DNA of 64,000 bases from Anaerolineaceae bacterium (GTDB lineage Bacteria; Chloroflexota; Anaerolineae; Aggregatilineales; Phototrophicaceae), in contig REDR01000045.1 of NCBI GenBank assembly GCA_007693385.1, positions 34,245 through 98,244 on the forward strand. Reading direction: 5' to 3'. Each line of letters starts with the position of its first letter. The first letter of the stretch is position 1. Positions 25,504-34,973 of the stretch are shown one piece after another. Under the pieces are notes generated by a model that made no database searches, was not told the DNA's origin, and was given only the letters and a program-made list of their open reading frames with translations. The translations under genes were made by a program, and so were the position numbers.

Positions 25504-27114
25504 ATGATCGAGCGTATTTTGTTCAATGGCAATATCTACACGCAACATGCCGACCAGCCCAACGTCACCGCGTTGGCGATCAGTGGCGGGCGCATCGTCG
25601 CCTACGGACTGGACGAGGACATTCTGCCGTTAGCTACCGCCGGGACGATCCAGCAGAATCTCGATAAGCAGACGGTCATCCCCGGCCTGACCGACGCGCA
25701 TATACATTGGCAATGGACGGCGCGTTCGCTTTCTGAAGTCGATGTGTTTGAAGTGCCGACGCGCCATCATGCCGTGCAACGTGTCGCGGAGCGCGTGGCG
25801 ACCACGCCGCAAGGCGAATGGATCACCGGCTATGGCTGGTCGCAGGAATTTTGGCCGGATAAATCATTCCCGACTGCCGACATTCTCGACGCGGTATCGC
25901 CGGAGCATCCGGTTTATCTACGCTCCAAAAGCGCTCATGCGGTGTGGGTAAATAGCGCCGCGTTGCGTTCGGCGGGCATCACCGCCGACACGCCCGATCC
26001 GGTGGGTGGCAAGATCGGACGCGACGAATCCGGCCAACCGAACGGCATCCTGTTCGAGACGGCGGCGCAGATGGTCTTTGACTATGTGACGCACCCCACC
26101 GACGAACACATCGCTGACCAGATGCGCGACCTGCAAAAGCTGGCGTTAGCGTCCGGCTTGACCGGTGTGCATGACTTCGACGGGCCGCGCTGTTTCTCCG
26201 CGTTGCAGTTGCTACACGGGCGCGGCGACTTGCATCTGCGCGTCGTCAAGAACATCAATGCGCCGTATATTCACCACGCGCACGAACTCGGCTTGCATTC
26301 CGGCTTCGGCGATGACTTTCTGCGGTTGGGCGGCCTGAAGATATTCGCCGATGGCGCACTCGGCCCGCGCACCGCGTTGATGATCGCGCCGTATGAGGGC
26401 GAGCCGCACAATAACGGGATGCGCGTCACGGCTCAAGATGAGATGTACGCGCTGGTCAGCCGCGCATCACTGGCCGGTTTCCCGTCCACGATCCACGCTA
26501 TCGGCGATTTAGCGGTGCGCGAAGTGCTGGACGTGTATCAGGCGGTGCGGGCGGACGAAGCGAAAGTCGGCATCAAGCCCGACCAGCGCCGCCACCGCAT
26601 CGAACATTTGCAGATCATCCATCCTGATGACGTGAACCGGCTGGCCGAACTGAACATCATCGCCTCCATGCAACCGATTCACGCCACGTCCGACTGGCAC
26701 ATGGCAGATCGCTATTGGGGGGCTGAGCGCTGTGAACTGGCGTATAATCCGTTAGCGCAGATTCAGCGCGGCGTGGTCGTCGCATTCGGCTCGGATTCGC
26801 CGATTGACCCGTTCGATCCGCTACCCAACATCTACGCGGCGGTGACGCGGCGCAGGCCGGATGGCTCGCCGGGTGCGGCGGGCTGGTATCCGCAGAATAA
26901 GATCAGCGTGGAGGCGGCGGTGCGCGGCTTCACCATCGGCCCGGCTTACGCGGCAGGCATGGAGGATCGTCTGGGCAGGTTGATTAACGGCTATCTGGCC
27001 GATCTCGTCGTGCTAGACCGCGATATTTTCACGATCAGCGCCGATGAATTGCTCGACGTGGAAGTGATGGCGACGATGGTCGGCGGTGTATGGCGCTACG
27101 AGGGCATCTCATAG
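25504..27114 (+). CDS. YtcJ-like amidohydrolase (family 3)
   Basis: 536 residues from ATG 25504 (RILFNGNIYTQ); the TTG 18 bp upstream is rejected. This is a metal-dependent hydrolase of the YtcJ/LAF3 type. The metal-site motif DAHIHW is at about residue 67, HDFDG and KIFADGALGPRTALM come mid-chain, and the late motifs IHAIGDLAV, RIEHLQII and the catalytic-type Asp in FGSDSPIDP are present. The composite beta domain flanks the barrel at both ends. Such enzymes hydrolyse amide or formamide bonds of exocyclic substrates; the substrate here is unknown. A TGGTACAAT extended -10 lies at about 25454-25462. Confidence 0.88.
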   Translation: MIERILFNGNIYTQHADQPNVTALAISGGRIVAYGLDEDILPLATAGTIQQNLDKQTVIPGLTDAHIHWQWTARSLSEVDVFEVPTRHHAVQRVAERVATTPQGEWITGYGWSQEFWPDKSFPTADILDAVSPEHPVYLRSKSAHAVWVNSAALRSAGITADTPDPVGGKIGRDESGQPNGILFETAAQMVFDYVTHPTDEHIADQMRDLQKLALASGLTGVHDFDGPRCFSALQLLHGRGDLHLRVVKNINAPYIHHAHELGLHSGFGDDFLRLGGLKIFADGALGPRTALMIAPYEGEPHNNGMRVTAQDEMYALVSRASLAGFPSTIHAIGDLAVREVLDVYQAVRADEAKVGIKPDQRRHRIEHLQIIHPDDVNRLAELNIIASMQPIHATSDWHMADRYWGAERCELAYNPLAQIQRGVVVAFGSDSPIDPFDPLPNIYAAVTRRRPDGSPGAAGWYPQNKISVEAAVRGFTIGPAYAAGMEDRLGRLINGYLADLVVLDRDIFTISADELLDVEVMATMVGGVWRYEGIS

Positions 27115-27128
27115 CGCCGCGTTCAATC

Positions 27129-28913
27129 TCACGATCCGGTGATGCCGTCGTGTAATGTCTGGGCGCGTTTGCGGTACGTCTCGAACTTGACCTTCTGCTC
27201 GGCGTAGCGCTTATCCAGCACTTCCAGCCGACTGAAGATCGGCGTCAGCACTTGCTGGCCGTATTGCGTCAGGCGGGCGCGTTCTTTGGCGGTCAGGTTA
27301 TCCAGTGCATCATGATAGCTCTTGACCAGCGTATCCATGCGGGCGTTGAAGTCGTCTTTCAGTTCGCGGGTGATGCGGCGGTAGTGGCGCAGGGCATACA
27401 CCCCGCCGACGGCGGCTAGTGGCGCGGCGATGGCGAACGCGGGCAGGGCGAACGGTGCCGCCCCCGCGCCGAGTAGCGGTCCCGGCGTCCCGATGGAGGC
27501 CAGCAACGCGATCACTGTGCCGCTGATTCCGGCTAGCGACCATGTGGTGAAGCCGCTCATGCTGACGTTGAATTCACGCTGAAATTCATCGACCACCGCG
27601 CCGCTTGAGTAACTCTTGAGTTCGCTCTCCGCGATGCGGATAGCTTCTTCGAGGCTCTCGCGCTGTTCGGCGTATGTACTGGCGTCCAATCCGGTGATTT
27701 CTTCCTGTTCCAGCAATTCGACCAGTTTATTCAGGCGGTCAATCACGCTTCGCCAGTAGATTCTGCTCTGGTCAATTACCGCGTTGATGTAGCCGTTGCT
27801 GGCTTCGCCGATGTCGCGCAATGCCCGCCCGACCACCACATCATGAAACTCTGCCCGCAGTTTCTCCCGACTGGTACTGCGCCCCAGTTTCCGCATGGAT
27901 AGGTTATTGTCGATGAACGTCAGCCCGCGATCACGCATCCCGTGTAGCACCGCGTCCACTTCGGCGCGGGCGGCCTTGAGTTGCCCGTCCAGCCCCAGTG
28001 ATTGCGCCTTTAGCTCCGCCTGTACCTCTTTGACGCGGGCGGTATCGGCGCGGACGAGATCGGCGCGTTGCTGAATGTGATCGTAGTAGGAGTCGACGAT
28101 CTTGCGTCCGGTGTCAAGCTGGGCGATTAACTTCTGCTTGGTGGGCGGGGCGCTCGCCAGATGCCCGCGCAAATGCGCCCGCACCGCGTCCACGCCGCCG
28201 CGCTCCACTTCGCCCGCCGCCTGACTTTCCAGCGCTTGCTTGGCGGACGCCATGAATATTAGCGGCTGTATATTCAGATGTTCTTTGACCTGTTGCTCGA
28301 TGAAGCGGCGCACCGTCTTTTGTTCGTCCGCGTCTAGCAGGTCGATCTGGTTCACCACAAGGATGATCTTCTTGCCGTAGTTCTTCGCCATCTCCAGATA
28401 CAGCCGTTCGGTATTGGCGAAGGCGCGTTTAGCGGAAAGCAAAAAGATGACCAGATCGCTACGGTGCAGGAAGTCTTTAGCGATGCGCTCGTGCTGTTGA
28501 AACACCGAGCCGGTGCCCGGCGTATCCACGATAGCGACGCCCGGCGCGCCGGTGTTGGGGTGCGCCCATACGCGCAGGCTACCGCCTTCTTCGACTTTCG
28601 GCTTGAGTTGCGGCGTTTCGCTGTAGCGGATCAACTCGATGACTTCCGTCGTCGGCGTGATGCCGGTGGGCAGGACTTCCGCGCCCAGCAGAGCGTTGAC
28701 GAATGTCGATTTTCCCGCGTTGAATTCCCCGATGATGACCACTAAATAGAACATCTCGCGCAGGTCGCTGTTGACATCTTTCAACCGCTTGCGATCCGCT
28801 TCTGACATCTCGCCCATCTCCGCCAGCGTCGCGGAGACATCGGTCAGAAGGTCAATCACGCTTTCGCGCAAGGCGGCCAATGGGCCGTGCATCACCTGAA
28901 CATCGTGACTCAT
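27129..28913 (-). CDS. Dynamin-like GTPase (second of tandem pair)
   Basis: 594 residues. The G1 P-loop is GEFNAGKST (62-70), followed by the switch Thr in ITPTTE, G3 DTPGTGSVF and G4 NQIDLL. The middle and C-terminal parts are long helices with coiled coil (about 265-330), and a hydrophobic pair of segments lies near 455-500 (SLAGISGTVIALLASIG, ALPAFAIAAPLAAVGGV). This is the bacterial dynamin-like plan: a GTPase head, a helical stalk and a membrane paddle. It should tubulate or fuse membranes. It starts 25 bp after the stop of the upstream paralogue on the same strand, so the two should be coexpressed and may form hetero-oligomers as split dynamins do. Confidence 0.9.
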   Translation of the reverse strand: MSHDVQVMHGPLAALRESVIDLLTDVSATLAEMGEMSEADRKRLKDVNSDLREMFYLVVIIGEFNAGKSTFVNALLGAEVLPTGITPTTEVIELIRYSETPQLKPKVEEGGSLRVWAHPNTGAPGVAIVDTPGTGSVFQQHERIAKDFLHRSDLVIFLLSAKRAFANTERLYLEMAKNYGKKIILVVNQIDLLDADEQKTVRRFIEQQVKEHLNIQPLIFMASAKQALESQAAGEVERGGVDAVRAHLRGHLASAPPTKQKLIAQLDTGRKIVDSYYDHIQQRADLVRADTARVKEVQAELKAQSLGLDGQLKAARAEVDAVLHGMRDRGLTFIDNNLSMRKLGRSTSREKLRAEFHDVVVGRALRDIGEASNGYINAVIDQSRIYWRSVIDRLNKLVELLEQEEITGLDASTYAEQRESLEEAIRIAESELKSYSSGAVVDEFQREFNVSMSGFTTWSLAGISGTVIALLASIGTPGPLLGAGAAPFALPAFAIAAPLAAVGGVYALRHYRRITRELKDDFNARMDTLVKSYHDALDNLTAKERARLTQYGQQVLTPIFSRLEVLDKRYAEQKVKFETYRKRAQTLHDGITGS

Positions 28914-28938
28914 GTGCTGTCCTCTTGCTTCAATCGGT

Positions 28939-30783
28939 CTAGCGCCCGAATAGACGCCGTTTTCCCAGTTTGGTTAATTCGCTCTCGATGTCGATTAACT
29001 CGGCTTCGATATGGCGTAACTTCTGGAATTGCTCGGTCTGAATTTGCGTCTGCGTCTCCACAAGGCGCGTCAGTGGCGCGACGACATCGCCGCGTAGCTT
29101 CATGCCATAGTCAACCTGTTTGGCCGCCGCTTTGTTGACGATCTCGATGTATTGCTGGCCGAAGGCGTTCATGCGGTTCTTGTGCGCTGTCGCCATGAAA
29201 TAACCGACGATGGGCATGGCGAACACGCCGAGCATCGTCATCACCAGCAACACCGCAAACGCGATCAGGTCGAAGCCGGTCAGCAACATCACGATTAGCC
29301 CGCCGATCACCACCAGCAACCACACCGCCAGCGCGAAACGCACCGAACGCACGCGCTCGTCCAGCTTTTCCGCTTCTTGTTGGCGTGCCGCGTTCTCGAT
29401 GGCTTCTAACTGCGGGCGGATTTGCTGTAGCGCACTGCGATCATACGTCATCGGGGCGCGTACTTCGCCGATCACCTTATCGCGGATGGCTAACGGCAGG
29501 GATGTGATCTCGCGGTTGGCGTATTTTACCAGATCATCCGCGTCTTGAATGTCTTTGCCTTCCAGACGTGGCGCTAGCCCGCCGGTGATTTCCGGCAATT
29601 CTTCGATGGTCTGGTACACCTCAAAGCGCTCGAAGGCTCTGCGGGCATATTGCGGCTTGGCATCGCGCCGGAACAGTCGCCCCAGCCCCAGCAAGTCCAG
29701 CAGGCCGATGCGGAATGAGCCGAACGTGCGCGACATCTGGAAAATATCGCGCAGAGCGTCTGCGCCGTTCTCTCCGGCTTGCGCGAACTTCGCTTCGATG
29801 CTGGCGTTGTGGTCGCGCACCGCCTTCTCTTGCTCGCGGCGATAGGCGGCCAACTGCGCCGCTACATTCTCCGCGATGCCCTGATACTGGTCTAGCACCG
29901 CCTGATTCTCTTTGACCGCGCCGGTGGCGATGCGGTGGACGTTCTGCGCGATCTGTAGCGGTGTCTGGAGCTTCTGGCGCAGGCGTTGCACGTCGTCCAG
30001 TTGCTCGTCGATGTAGCGCTCGAAGTGATCGAGGCCGCTTTCCGTCCACGCTTCTAAATCTAGCTCGCCGCTAGCGTCCCGCGCCGCCATGCCATCGCGG
30101 GCGGAGACCAGCCACACCTCCGGCTTAGATTTCAGCTTGTCCTGACTTTGCTCCAGCACGTAATCGCGCACTTGCTCGCGTTCCGCTTCGGATAGCAGAT
30201 CGGCTTGATTGATAGCGATGATGACCTTTTTGCCGTATTCGCGTAGCTCCTGCATGTAGTCCAGATTGCGCTGGGTCATGGCTTGCGTCGCCAGCATGGT
30301 GAGGATCACCACGTCGCTACGGTGCAGGAATTTGCGTGTGATCTGCTCGTGTTGCTCGAACACCGATTCAAGGCCGGGCGTATCGACAAAACTCACCTTA
30401 CGCAATAGCGGCGACGGATAAAACACCGTCTGCACATCGCCGCCTGCCTCCATGCGCTGAAGTTCGTCGCCATAGCGCAGGATGCTGATGCGGTCTGTGG
30501 TCGGCACCGGGCCGATGGCGAGAAGCTCTTTTTTGCCGCACAGCGCGTTAATCAGGCTGGATTTGCCGGAGCTAAACGGGCCGACGAATACCATCAAAAA
30601 CGGGTGATCGGCGTGGAACAGCGCGTCGCGTACCTGATTGACGCGATCTTCGCCGATGGCTTCGATCTTGGGCAGTAGCACCAGCAGGTCATTAATCACA
30701 TCATATTCGCGCTGGCGGATGGCATCATAATCCGCGACCAATTTCTGCTGGTCGGCGGTGGGTGTTCCTGTGTCTTCCGTCAA
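28939..30783 (-). CDS. Dynamin-like GTPase (first of tandem pair)
   Basis: 614 residues. The G1 loop is GPFSSGKSS (68-76), with the switch Thr in PVPTTDR, G3 DTPGLESV and G4 NQADLL. A helical stalk follows, then a strong hydrophobic hairpin at about 480-530 (FALAVWLLVVIGGLIVMLLTG, LIAFAVLLVMTMLGVFAM) and a C-terminal coiled coil ending GKRRLFGR. The G domain and stalk resemble those of the downstream paralogue, and both carry the segment KFLHRSD or DFLHRSD after G3. Bacterial dynamins remodel or repair membranes and some protect against phage lysis; the role here is not determined. Confidence 0.9.
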   Translation of the reverse strand: MTEDTGTPTADQQKLVADYDAIRQREYDVINDLLVLLPKIEAIGEDRVNQVRDALFHADHPFLMVFVGPFSSGKSSLINALCGKKELLAIGPVPTTDRISILRYGDELQRMEAGGDVQTVFYPSPLLRKVSFVDTPGLESVFEQHEQITRKFLHRSDVVILTMLATQAMTQRNLDYMQELREYGKKVIIAINQADLLSEAEREQVRDYVLEQSQDKLKSKPEVWLVSARDGMAARDASGELDLEAWTESGLDHFERYIDEQLDDVQRLRQKLQTPLQIAQNVHRIATGAVKENQAVLDQYQGIAENVAAQLAAYRREQEKAVRDHNASIEAKFAQAGENGADALRDIFQMSRTFGSFRIGLLDLLGLGRLFRRDAKPQYARRAFERFEVYQTIEELPEITGGLAPRLEGKDIQDADDLVKYANREITSLPLAIRDKVIGEVRAPMTYDRSALQQIRPQLEAIENAARQQEAEKLDERVRSVRFALAVWLLVVIGGLIVMLLTGFDLIAFAVLLVMTMLGVFAMPIVGYFMATAHKNRMNAFGQQYIEIVNKAAAKQVDYGMKLRGDVVAPLTRLVETQTQIQTEQFQKLRHIEAELIDIESELTKLGKRRLFGR

Positions 30784-30978
30784 ATTAGCACCTGCTTTCT
30801 TTCGGCCTGTACAAACCGCTTGATAGCGGCTGGCGTACCGTGTGGTTCGTCTACCTTAATATACACCATTCCGGCGCTGGCTATAACGCCAGAATACGCG
30901 CCGCGCCCCGTTTGGGGCTACCGGCTAATGATCGCCGTCGCTTTCTCATCAGATTATCAGTAAAGGCGATGATGTCGT

Positions 30979-30987
30979 TGTTATAAT
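30979..30987 (+). promoter_or_regulatory. Extended -10 promoter of tpx
   Basis: TGTTATAAT (30979-30987) is an exact TGnTATAAT. No convincing -35 is seen, as expected for the extended class. The leader is about 37 nt with an AAGGAG site before ATG 31030. Confidence 0.6.
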
Positions 30988-31029
30988 GCTGAAATCAAAC
31001 CGTATCCACAAGATGAAGGAGAAACAACG

Positions 31030-31539
31030 ATGACCCGTCCCGGTATGATGGTAGGGGATAATGAACATACTGTACAGCATGACATGCTGGAAGTCGGCGC
31101 GGACGCGCCCGATTTTGTGCTGATCGCGACCGATCTCACTATGCGCTCGCTGTCGAACTACGAGAGCAAGGTCAAGGTCATCAGTGTGGTGCCGTCCGTT
31201 GATACCGGCGTTTGCTCTGCACAGACCGTCCGCTTCAACAAAGAGGCCGCCGCTCTCGGTGACGCCATCGCGGTACTGACCGTCAGCGCTGATACGCCGT
31301 TCGCGCTCAAGCGTTACTGCGGCAATGAGGGCATCGAGAACAGCGAGACGCTGACCACCTACCGCGATATGAAATTCGCCGACGACTACGGCGTGCATGA
31401 TGTCGATTGGCGCGTGTGTCAGCGTGCGGTGTTCGTGCTGGATAAAGATAACGTCGTTCAGCACGCGGAATATGTGCCGGTCATCGGGCAGGAAGTGGAC
31501 TTCGACGCCGCCTTGCAGAAGGCGCAAGCGCTGGTCTAG
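31030..31539 (+). CDS. tpx: Thiol peroxidase (Tpx-type peroxiredoxin)
   Basis: 169 residues. It reduces H2O2 and organic peroxides with thioredoxin as electron donor. The peroxidatic Cys62 sits in PSVDTGVCSAQTVRFN and the resolving Cys97 in KRYCGNEG, the Tpx spacing. DVDWRVCQRAVFVLDKDN is the family C-terminal block and carries a third Cys. Residues 1-20 are slightly longer than usual. It is monocistronic, with its own promoter and a terminator. Confidence 0.95.
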   Translation: MTRPGMMVGDNEHTVQHDMLEVGADAPDFVLIATDLTMRSLSNYESKVKVISVVPSVDTGVCSAQTVRFNKEAAALGDAIAVLTVSADTPFALKRYCGNEGIENSETLTTYRDMKFADDYGVHDVDWRVCQRAVFVLDKDNVVQHAEYVPVIGQEVDFDAALQKAQALV

Positions 31540-31590
31540 GGTGGTCTTATCGACTGCCGCATCCTGCGGTAAAATAGCCGCATAAGATTC

Positions 31591-31623
31591 AAGTTAAGCC
31601 CTGCTGTGCGGGGCTTTTAACTT
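31591..31623 (+). terminator. Terminator of tpx
   Basis: AAGTTAAGCCC (31591-31601) pairs with GGGCTTTTAACTT (31611-31623) around TGCTGTGCG. The T-rich 3' arm fits Rho-independent termination 50 bp after tpx. The A/T-rich outer arms could also work on the minus strand. Confidence 0.75.
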
Positions 31624-31664
31624 GGGCATAATCAGCAAGCAAAAATCATTGAGGAAGGGCGATC

Positions 31665-32768
31665 ATGACAGATATTCGCATGGAACGGTTAGCGCGGTTG
31701 CTGGTCAACTACAGCGTCAGTGTGCAGAAGGGGGAATGGGTGGGCATCGCCACCGATGTGAACGGCCTGCCATTGGCGCGGCTGGTCTTCCGCGAGGTAC
31801 TTGAAGCGGGCGGCCATCCGTCTTTGATATTCAACGACGAGGCGATGCAACGCGACTTCTTCCGCCGCGCCAGTGACGATCAACTGGACTGGATGAACCC
31901 GACGCAAAAGCTATTCATGGAGCAGGCCGACTGCTACATCAACCTGCGGGCGACCAGCAACACCCGCGCCATGACCAGCATCGACGCCAAGCGCATCCAG
32001 CGCGCCGCCGCCGCCCGCCGTCCGATCATGCAAACGTATATGTCGCGTGCGGCGAGTGGCGATTTCAAGTGGGCGTTGACGCAATACCCCACCGAAGCCA
32101 GCGCACAGGAAGCCAACATGAGCCTTGAGGAATACGCGGATTTCGTCTACAGCGCGACGTTCTGTGACCGTGAGGATCCGGTGGCGGAATGGCGCAAGGT
32201 GGACGCGCACCAGCAAGGCAAGGTCGATTGGCTGAAGGGCAAAGACCGCGTGACGCTCAAAGGGCCGAATATCGACCTCAGCTTGAGCATCAAAGGCCGC
32301 GTGTTCATCAACGCCAACGGTAGCCGCAATATGCCCGACGGCGAAATCTTCACCGGCCCGGTAGAAGATAGCGTCAACGGCTGGGTGCGCTTCACGTATC
32401 CGAGCATCGTTAGCGGGCGAGCGGTTAGCGGCATTGAGCTAAAGTTCAAGGATGGCAAAGTGGTTGAGGCCAGCGCCGAGCAAAACGAAGACTTGCTCAT
32501 GGCGCAACTGGACACCGACGCCGGTTCGCGCTATCTGGGCGAATTCGCCATCGGCACGAACTTCGGCATCCAGCAATTCACCGGCAACATCTTGTTTGAT
32601 GAGAAGATCGGCGGCAGTGTCCACATGGCAATCGGCCAGAGCTACCCGGACACCGGCGGCAAGAATCAGAGCGCCGTCCACTGGGATATGATCTGCGATA
32701 TGCGCGATGATAGCGAAATCCACGTAGACGGCGAGCTGTTCTATCGCAACGGCGAATTCGTCATCTAG
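31665..32768 (+). CDS. M29-family metallo-aminopeptidase
   Basis: 367 residues of the thermophilic aminopeptidase (AmpS/AmpT) type, a di-metal enzyme that removes N-terminal residues from peptides. The metal-site block reads [27 protein letters not shown] near residues 320-350, with His, Tyr, His and Asp ligands, and the earlier Glu-rich region ([15 protein letters not shown]) matches the family. The full length is normal. It overlaps the convergent uvrB by 4 bp. Confidence 0.93.
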   Translation: MTDIRMERLARLLVNYSVSVQKGEWVGIATDVNGLPLARLVFREVLEAGGHPSLIFNDEAMQRDFFRRASDDQLDWMNPTQKLFMEQADCYINLRATSNTRAMTSIDAKRIQRAAAARRPIMQTYMSRAASGDFKWALTQYPTEASAQEANMSLEEYADFVYSATFCDREDPVAEWRKVDAHQQGKVDWLKGKDRVTLKGPNIDLSLSIKGRVFINANGSRNMPDGEIFTGPVEDSVNGWVRFTYPSIVSGRAVSGIELKFKDGKVVEASAEQNEDLLMAQLDTDAGSRYLGEFAIGTNFGIQQFTGNILFDEKIGGSVHMAIGQSYPDTGGKNQSAVHWDMICDMRDDSEIHVDGELFYRNGEFVI

Positions 32769-34792
32769 TCCAGCACCAGACGCACGTCGTCGCCCTGCTT
32801 TTCGGCCAATGTGCCGCGCAGGTCAAACAGTTGATCGCGCAGGGCGGCGGCTTGCTCGAATTCGAGACTTTGCGCCGCCTTTTTCATCTCTTTTTCCAAT
32901 TCTTTAATCATGCGATGCAGGTCATCGACGGGTAGCTCGTGCGGGTCAATCGCTTCGCGTGCCGCCGCGCTGTCGGATGTCTCCTGCACCATCGCTTTTA
33001 CGCGGTCGGTCAGGTCGCGTATCTGCTTGACGATGGCCTGCGGCTCGACATTGTGCGCCACGTTGTAATCGTGCTGAACTTCCCGACGCCGTTCGGTTTC
33101 GGCCAGCGCCGCCGTCATTGCGGGTGTCATCTTGTCGCCATAGAGCAATACCGTGCCTTCGATGTGGCGTGCCGCCCGTCCGATGATCTGGATGAGGGCG
33201 CTCTCGCTCCGCAAGAATCCGGCCTTGTCCGCGTCCAGAATGACTACGAGCGATACTTCCGGCAGGTCGATTCCTTCGCGCAACAGGTTGATACCGACGA
33301 TCACATCATACACGCCCAGCCGCAAATCGCGCAGAATTTCAACGCGCTCGATGGTGTCGATCTCCGCGTGTAGATATTGCGCTTTAATGCCCATCTCGTT
33401 GAGGTATCCGGCCAATTCTTCGGACATGCGTTGCGTCAATGTGGTGATGATGGCGCGTTGCTTTTGCTTGACGCGGCGGGCGACTTCTTGCAGAACGTCC
33501 TCGATCTGGCCTTCGGTGGGGCGCACTTCGCACACCGGATCAAGGATTCCGGTGGGGCGGATGATCTGCTGGACGATCTGCTGGCTGTGCTTCATCTCGA
33601 ATTCGCTCGGCGTGGCGGTGGTGTAAACGCTCTGATTCACCCGTCCGCGAAACTCCTCGAACGTCAACGGGCGGTTGTCCAGCGCGGACGGCAGGCGGAA
33701 GCCATAATCGACCAGCGTCTGCTTGCGCTGGCGGTCACCGTTGTACATGCCGCGCACCTGCGGCAGGGTCATGTGGCTCTCGTCCACCACCAGCAAGAAC
33801 TCGTCGGGGAAGTAGTCGATCAGCGTGTGCGGCGGGCTTCCGGCTATGCGTTGATCGAGATGGCGCGAGTAGTTCTCGATGCCGGAGCAATAGCCAACTT
33901 CGCGGATCATTTCGATGTCGTAGCGCGTGCGCTGTTCGATGCGTTGCGCTTCGACTAGCTTATCGTTATCCCGAAAATGCTTGATCTGTTCTTCCAATTC
34001 GCGCTCGATGTCGGTGAGCGCCTGCCGCAGTTTGTCGTCGTCGGAGATGAACTGCTTGGCCGGAAAGATGGTGATTTCGTCGAAGTCGGCCAGCACTTCG
34101 CCGGTCAGTGGCTCGAATTCGGTGATGCGCTCGATCTCGTCGCCAAACATAGCGACGCGATACGCGGTTTCCGCGTAGCCCGGAAAGATTTCCAGCGTAT
34201 CGCCGCGCACGCGGAACGTACCGCGCCGGAAGTCGAGATCGTTGCGCGTGTACTGAATCTGCACCAGTTTCCGCAGGATGATGTCGCGGCGCAGGGAGAC
34301 TTCACCGACTTTTAACTCGACGCTGGCCTTCGCCCACGCTTGCGGGTCGCCGATGCCGTAAATGCACGACACCGACGCGACGATCAGCACATCACGGCGC
34401 GACATTAGCGCGGCGGAGGCCGCCAGCCGCAGACGGTCAATATGCTCGTTGATCTGCGTTTGCTTCTCGATGTGCAGGTCGTGGCGTGGCACGTAGGCTT
34501 CCGGTTGATAATAGTCATAGTAGCTGACGAAATACTCTACCGCGTTGCGCGGGAAGAACTGCTTGAATTCGCTGTAAAGCTGGGCGGCCAGCGTCTTGTT
34601 GTGCGCCAATATCAGCGTCGGCACCTGTAGGTTTTGCACTACCGAAGCGACGGTGAATGTCTTGCCGGTGCCGGTTGCGCCCAATAGCGTCTGGTCGATG
34701 TGGCCTTTGTGGTAGCCTTCCGTCAACAGCCTGATGGCTTCCGGTTGATCGCCGGTGGGTTGAAATTCGGATACTAGATCAAATGGTGGCAT
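32765..34792 (-). CDS. uvrB: Excinuclease ABC subunit B
   Basis: 675 residues. UvrB is the helicase-like damage-verifying subunit of nucleotide excision repair. Walker A is GATGTGKT at about 38-45. The beta-hairpin region shows [12 protein letters not shown], the Walker B-type motif is DESHMTLPQ, and the helicase C motifs include [13 protein letters not shown] and QIIGRAARH. The C-terminal UVR motif ([24 protein letters not shown]) binds UvrC or UvrA. All are intact. A minus-strand -10 (TATAAT) lies near 34848-34843. uvrA and uvrC are elsewhere. Confidence 0.98.
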   Translation of the reverse strand: MPPFDLVSEFQPTGDQPEAIRLLTEGYHKGHIDQTLLGATGTGKTFTVASVVQNLQVPTLILAHNKTLAAQLYSEFKQFFPRNAVEYFVSYYDYYQPEAYVPRHDLHIEKQTQINEHIDRLRLAASAALMSRRDVLIVASVSCIYGIGDPQAWAKASVELKVGEVSLRRDIILRKLVQIQYTRNDLDFRRGTFRVRGDTLEIFPGYAETAYRVAMFGDEIERITEFEPLTGEVLADFDEITIFPAKQFISDDDKLRQALTDIERELEEQIKHFRDNDKLVEAQRIEQRTRYDIEMIREVGYCSGIENYSRHLDQRIAGSPPHTLIDYFPDEFLLVVDESHMTLPQVRGMYNGDRQRKQTLVDYGFRLPSALDNRPLTFEEFRGRVNQSVYTTATPSEFEMKHSQQIVQQIIRPTGILDPVCEVRPTEGQIEDVLQEVARRVKQKQRAIITTLTQRMSEELAGYLNEMGIKAQYLHAEIDTIERVEILRDLRLGVYDVIVGINLLREGIDLPEVSLVVILDADKAGFLRSESALIQIIGRAARHIEGTVLLYGDKMTPAMTAALAETERRREVQHDYNVAHNVEPQAIVKQIRDLTDRVKAMVQETSDSAAAREAIDPHELPVDDLHRMIKELEKEMKKAAQSLEFEQAAALRDQLFDLRGTLAEKQGDDVRLVLD

Positions 34793-34903
34793 GATTCGCG
34801 CCTTATCACTCGGTATCGCTCAGGATAGAACGGGAGTTCGTTATTATAGCGCCTGCGCCCGCTTCCGTGTAGCCCGATGTCGTCCGGCTAGTTGTCCGGT
34901 TGA

Positions 34904-34912
34904 TGGTATAAT
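34904..34912 (+). promoter_or_regulatory. Extended -10 promoter of the R2lox gene
   Basis: TGGTATAAT (34904-34912), exact TGnTATAAT, about 60 nt before ATG 34974. No clear -35. Confidence 0.55.
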
Positions 34913-34973
34913 CAAATCGACGTTGGTTTCTTCGCAGACGCTATCACATTATAAGAATTAAAGGATTTTTGAC

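Noticed and set aside
30784..31029. Hairpins GGCGCTGGC/GCCAG and GCCCC/GGGGC between the dynamin and tpx genes
   Set aside because: Neither is followed by a T-run on either strand and no gene ends there, so I do not call terminators; they are probably leader structure or chance in GC-rich DNA.
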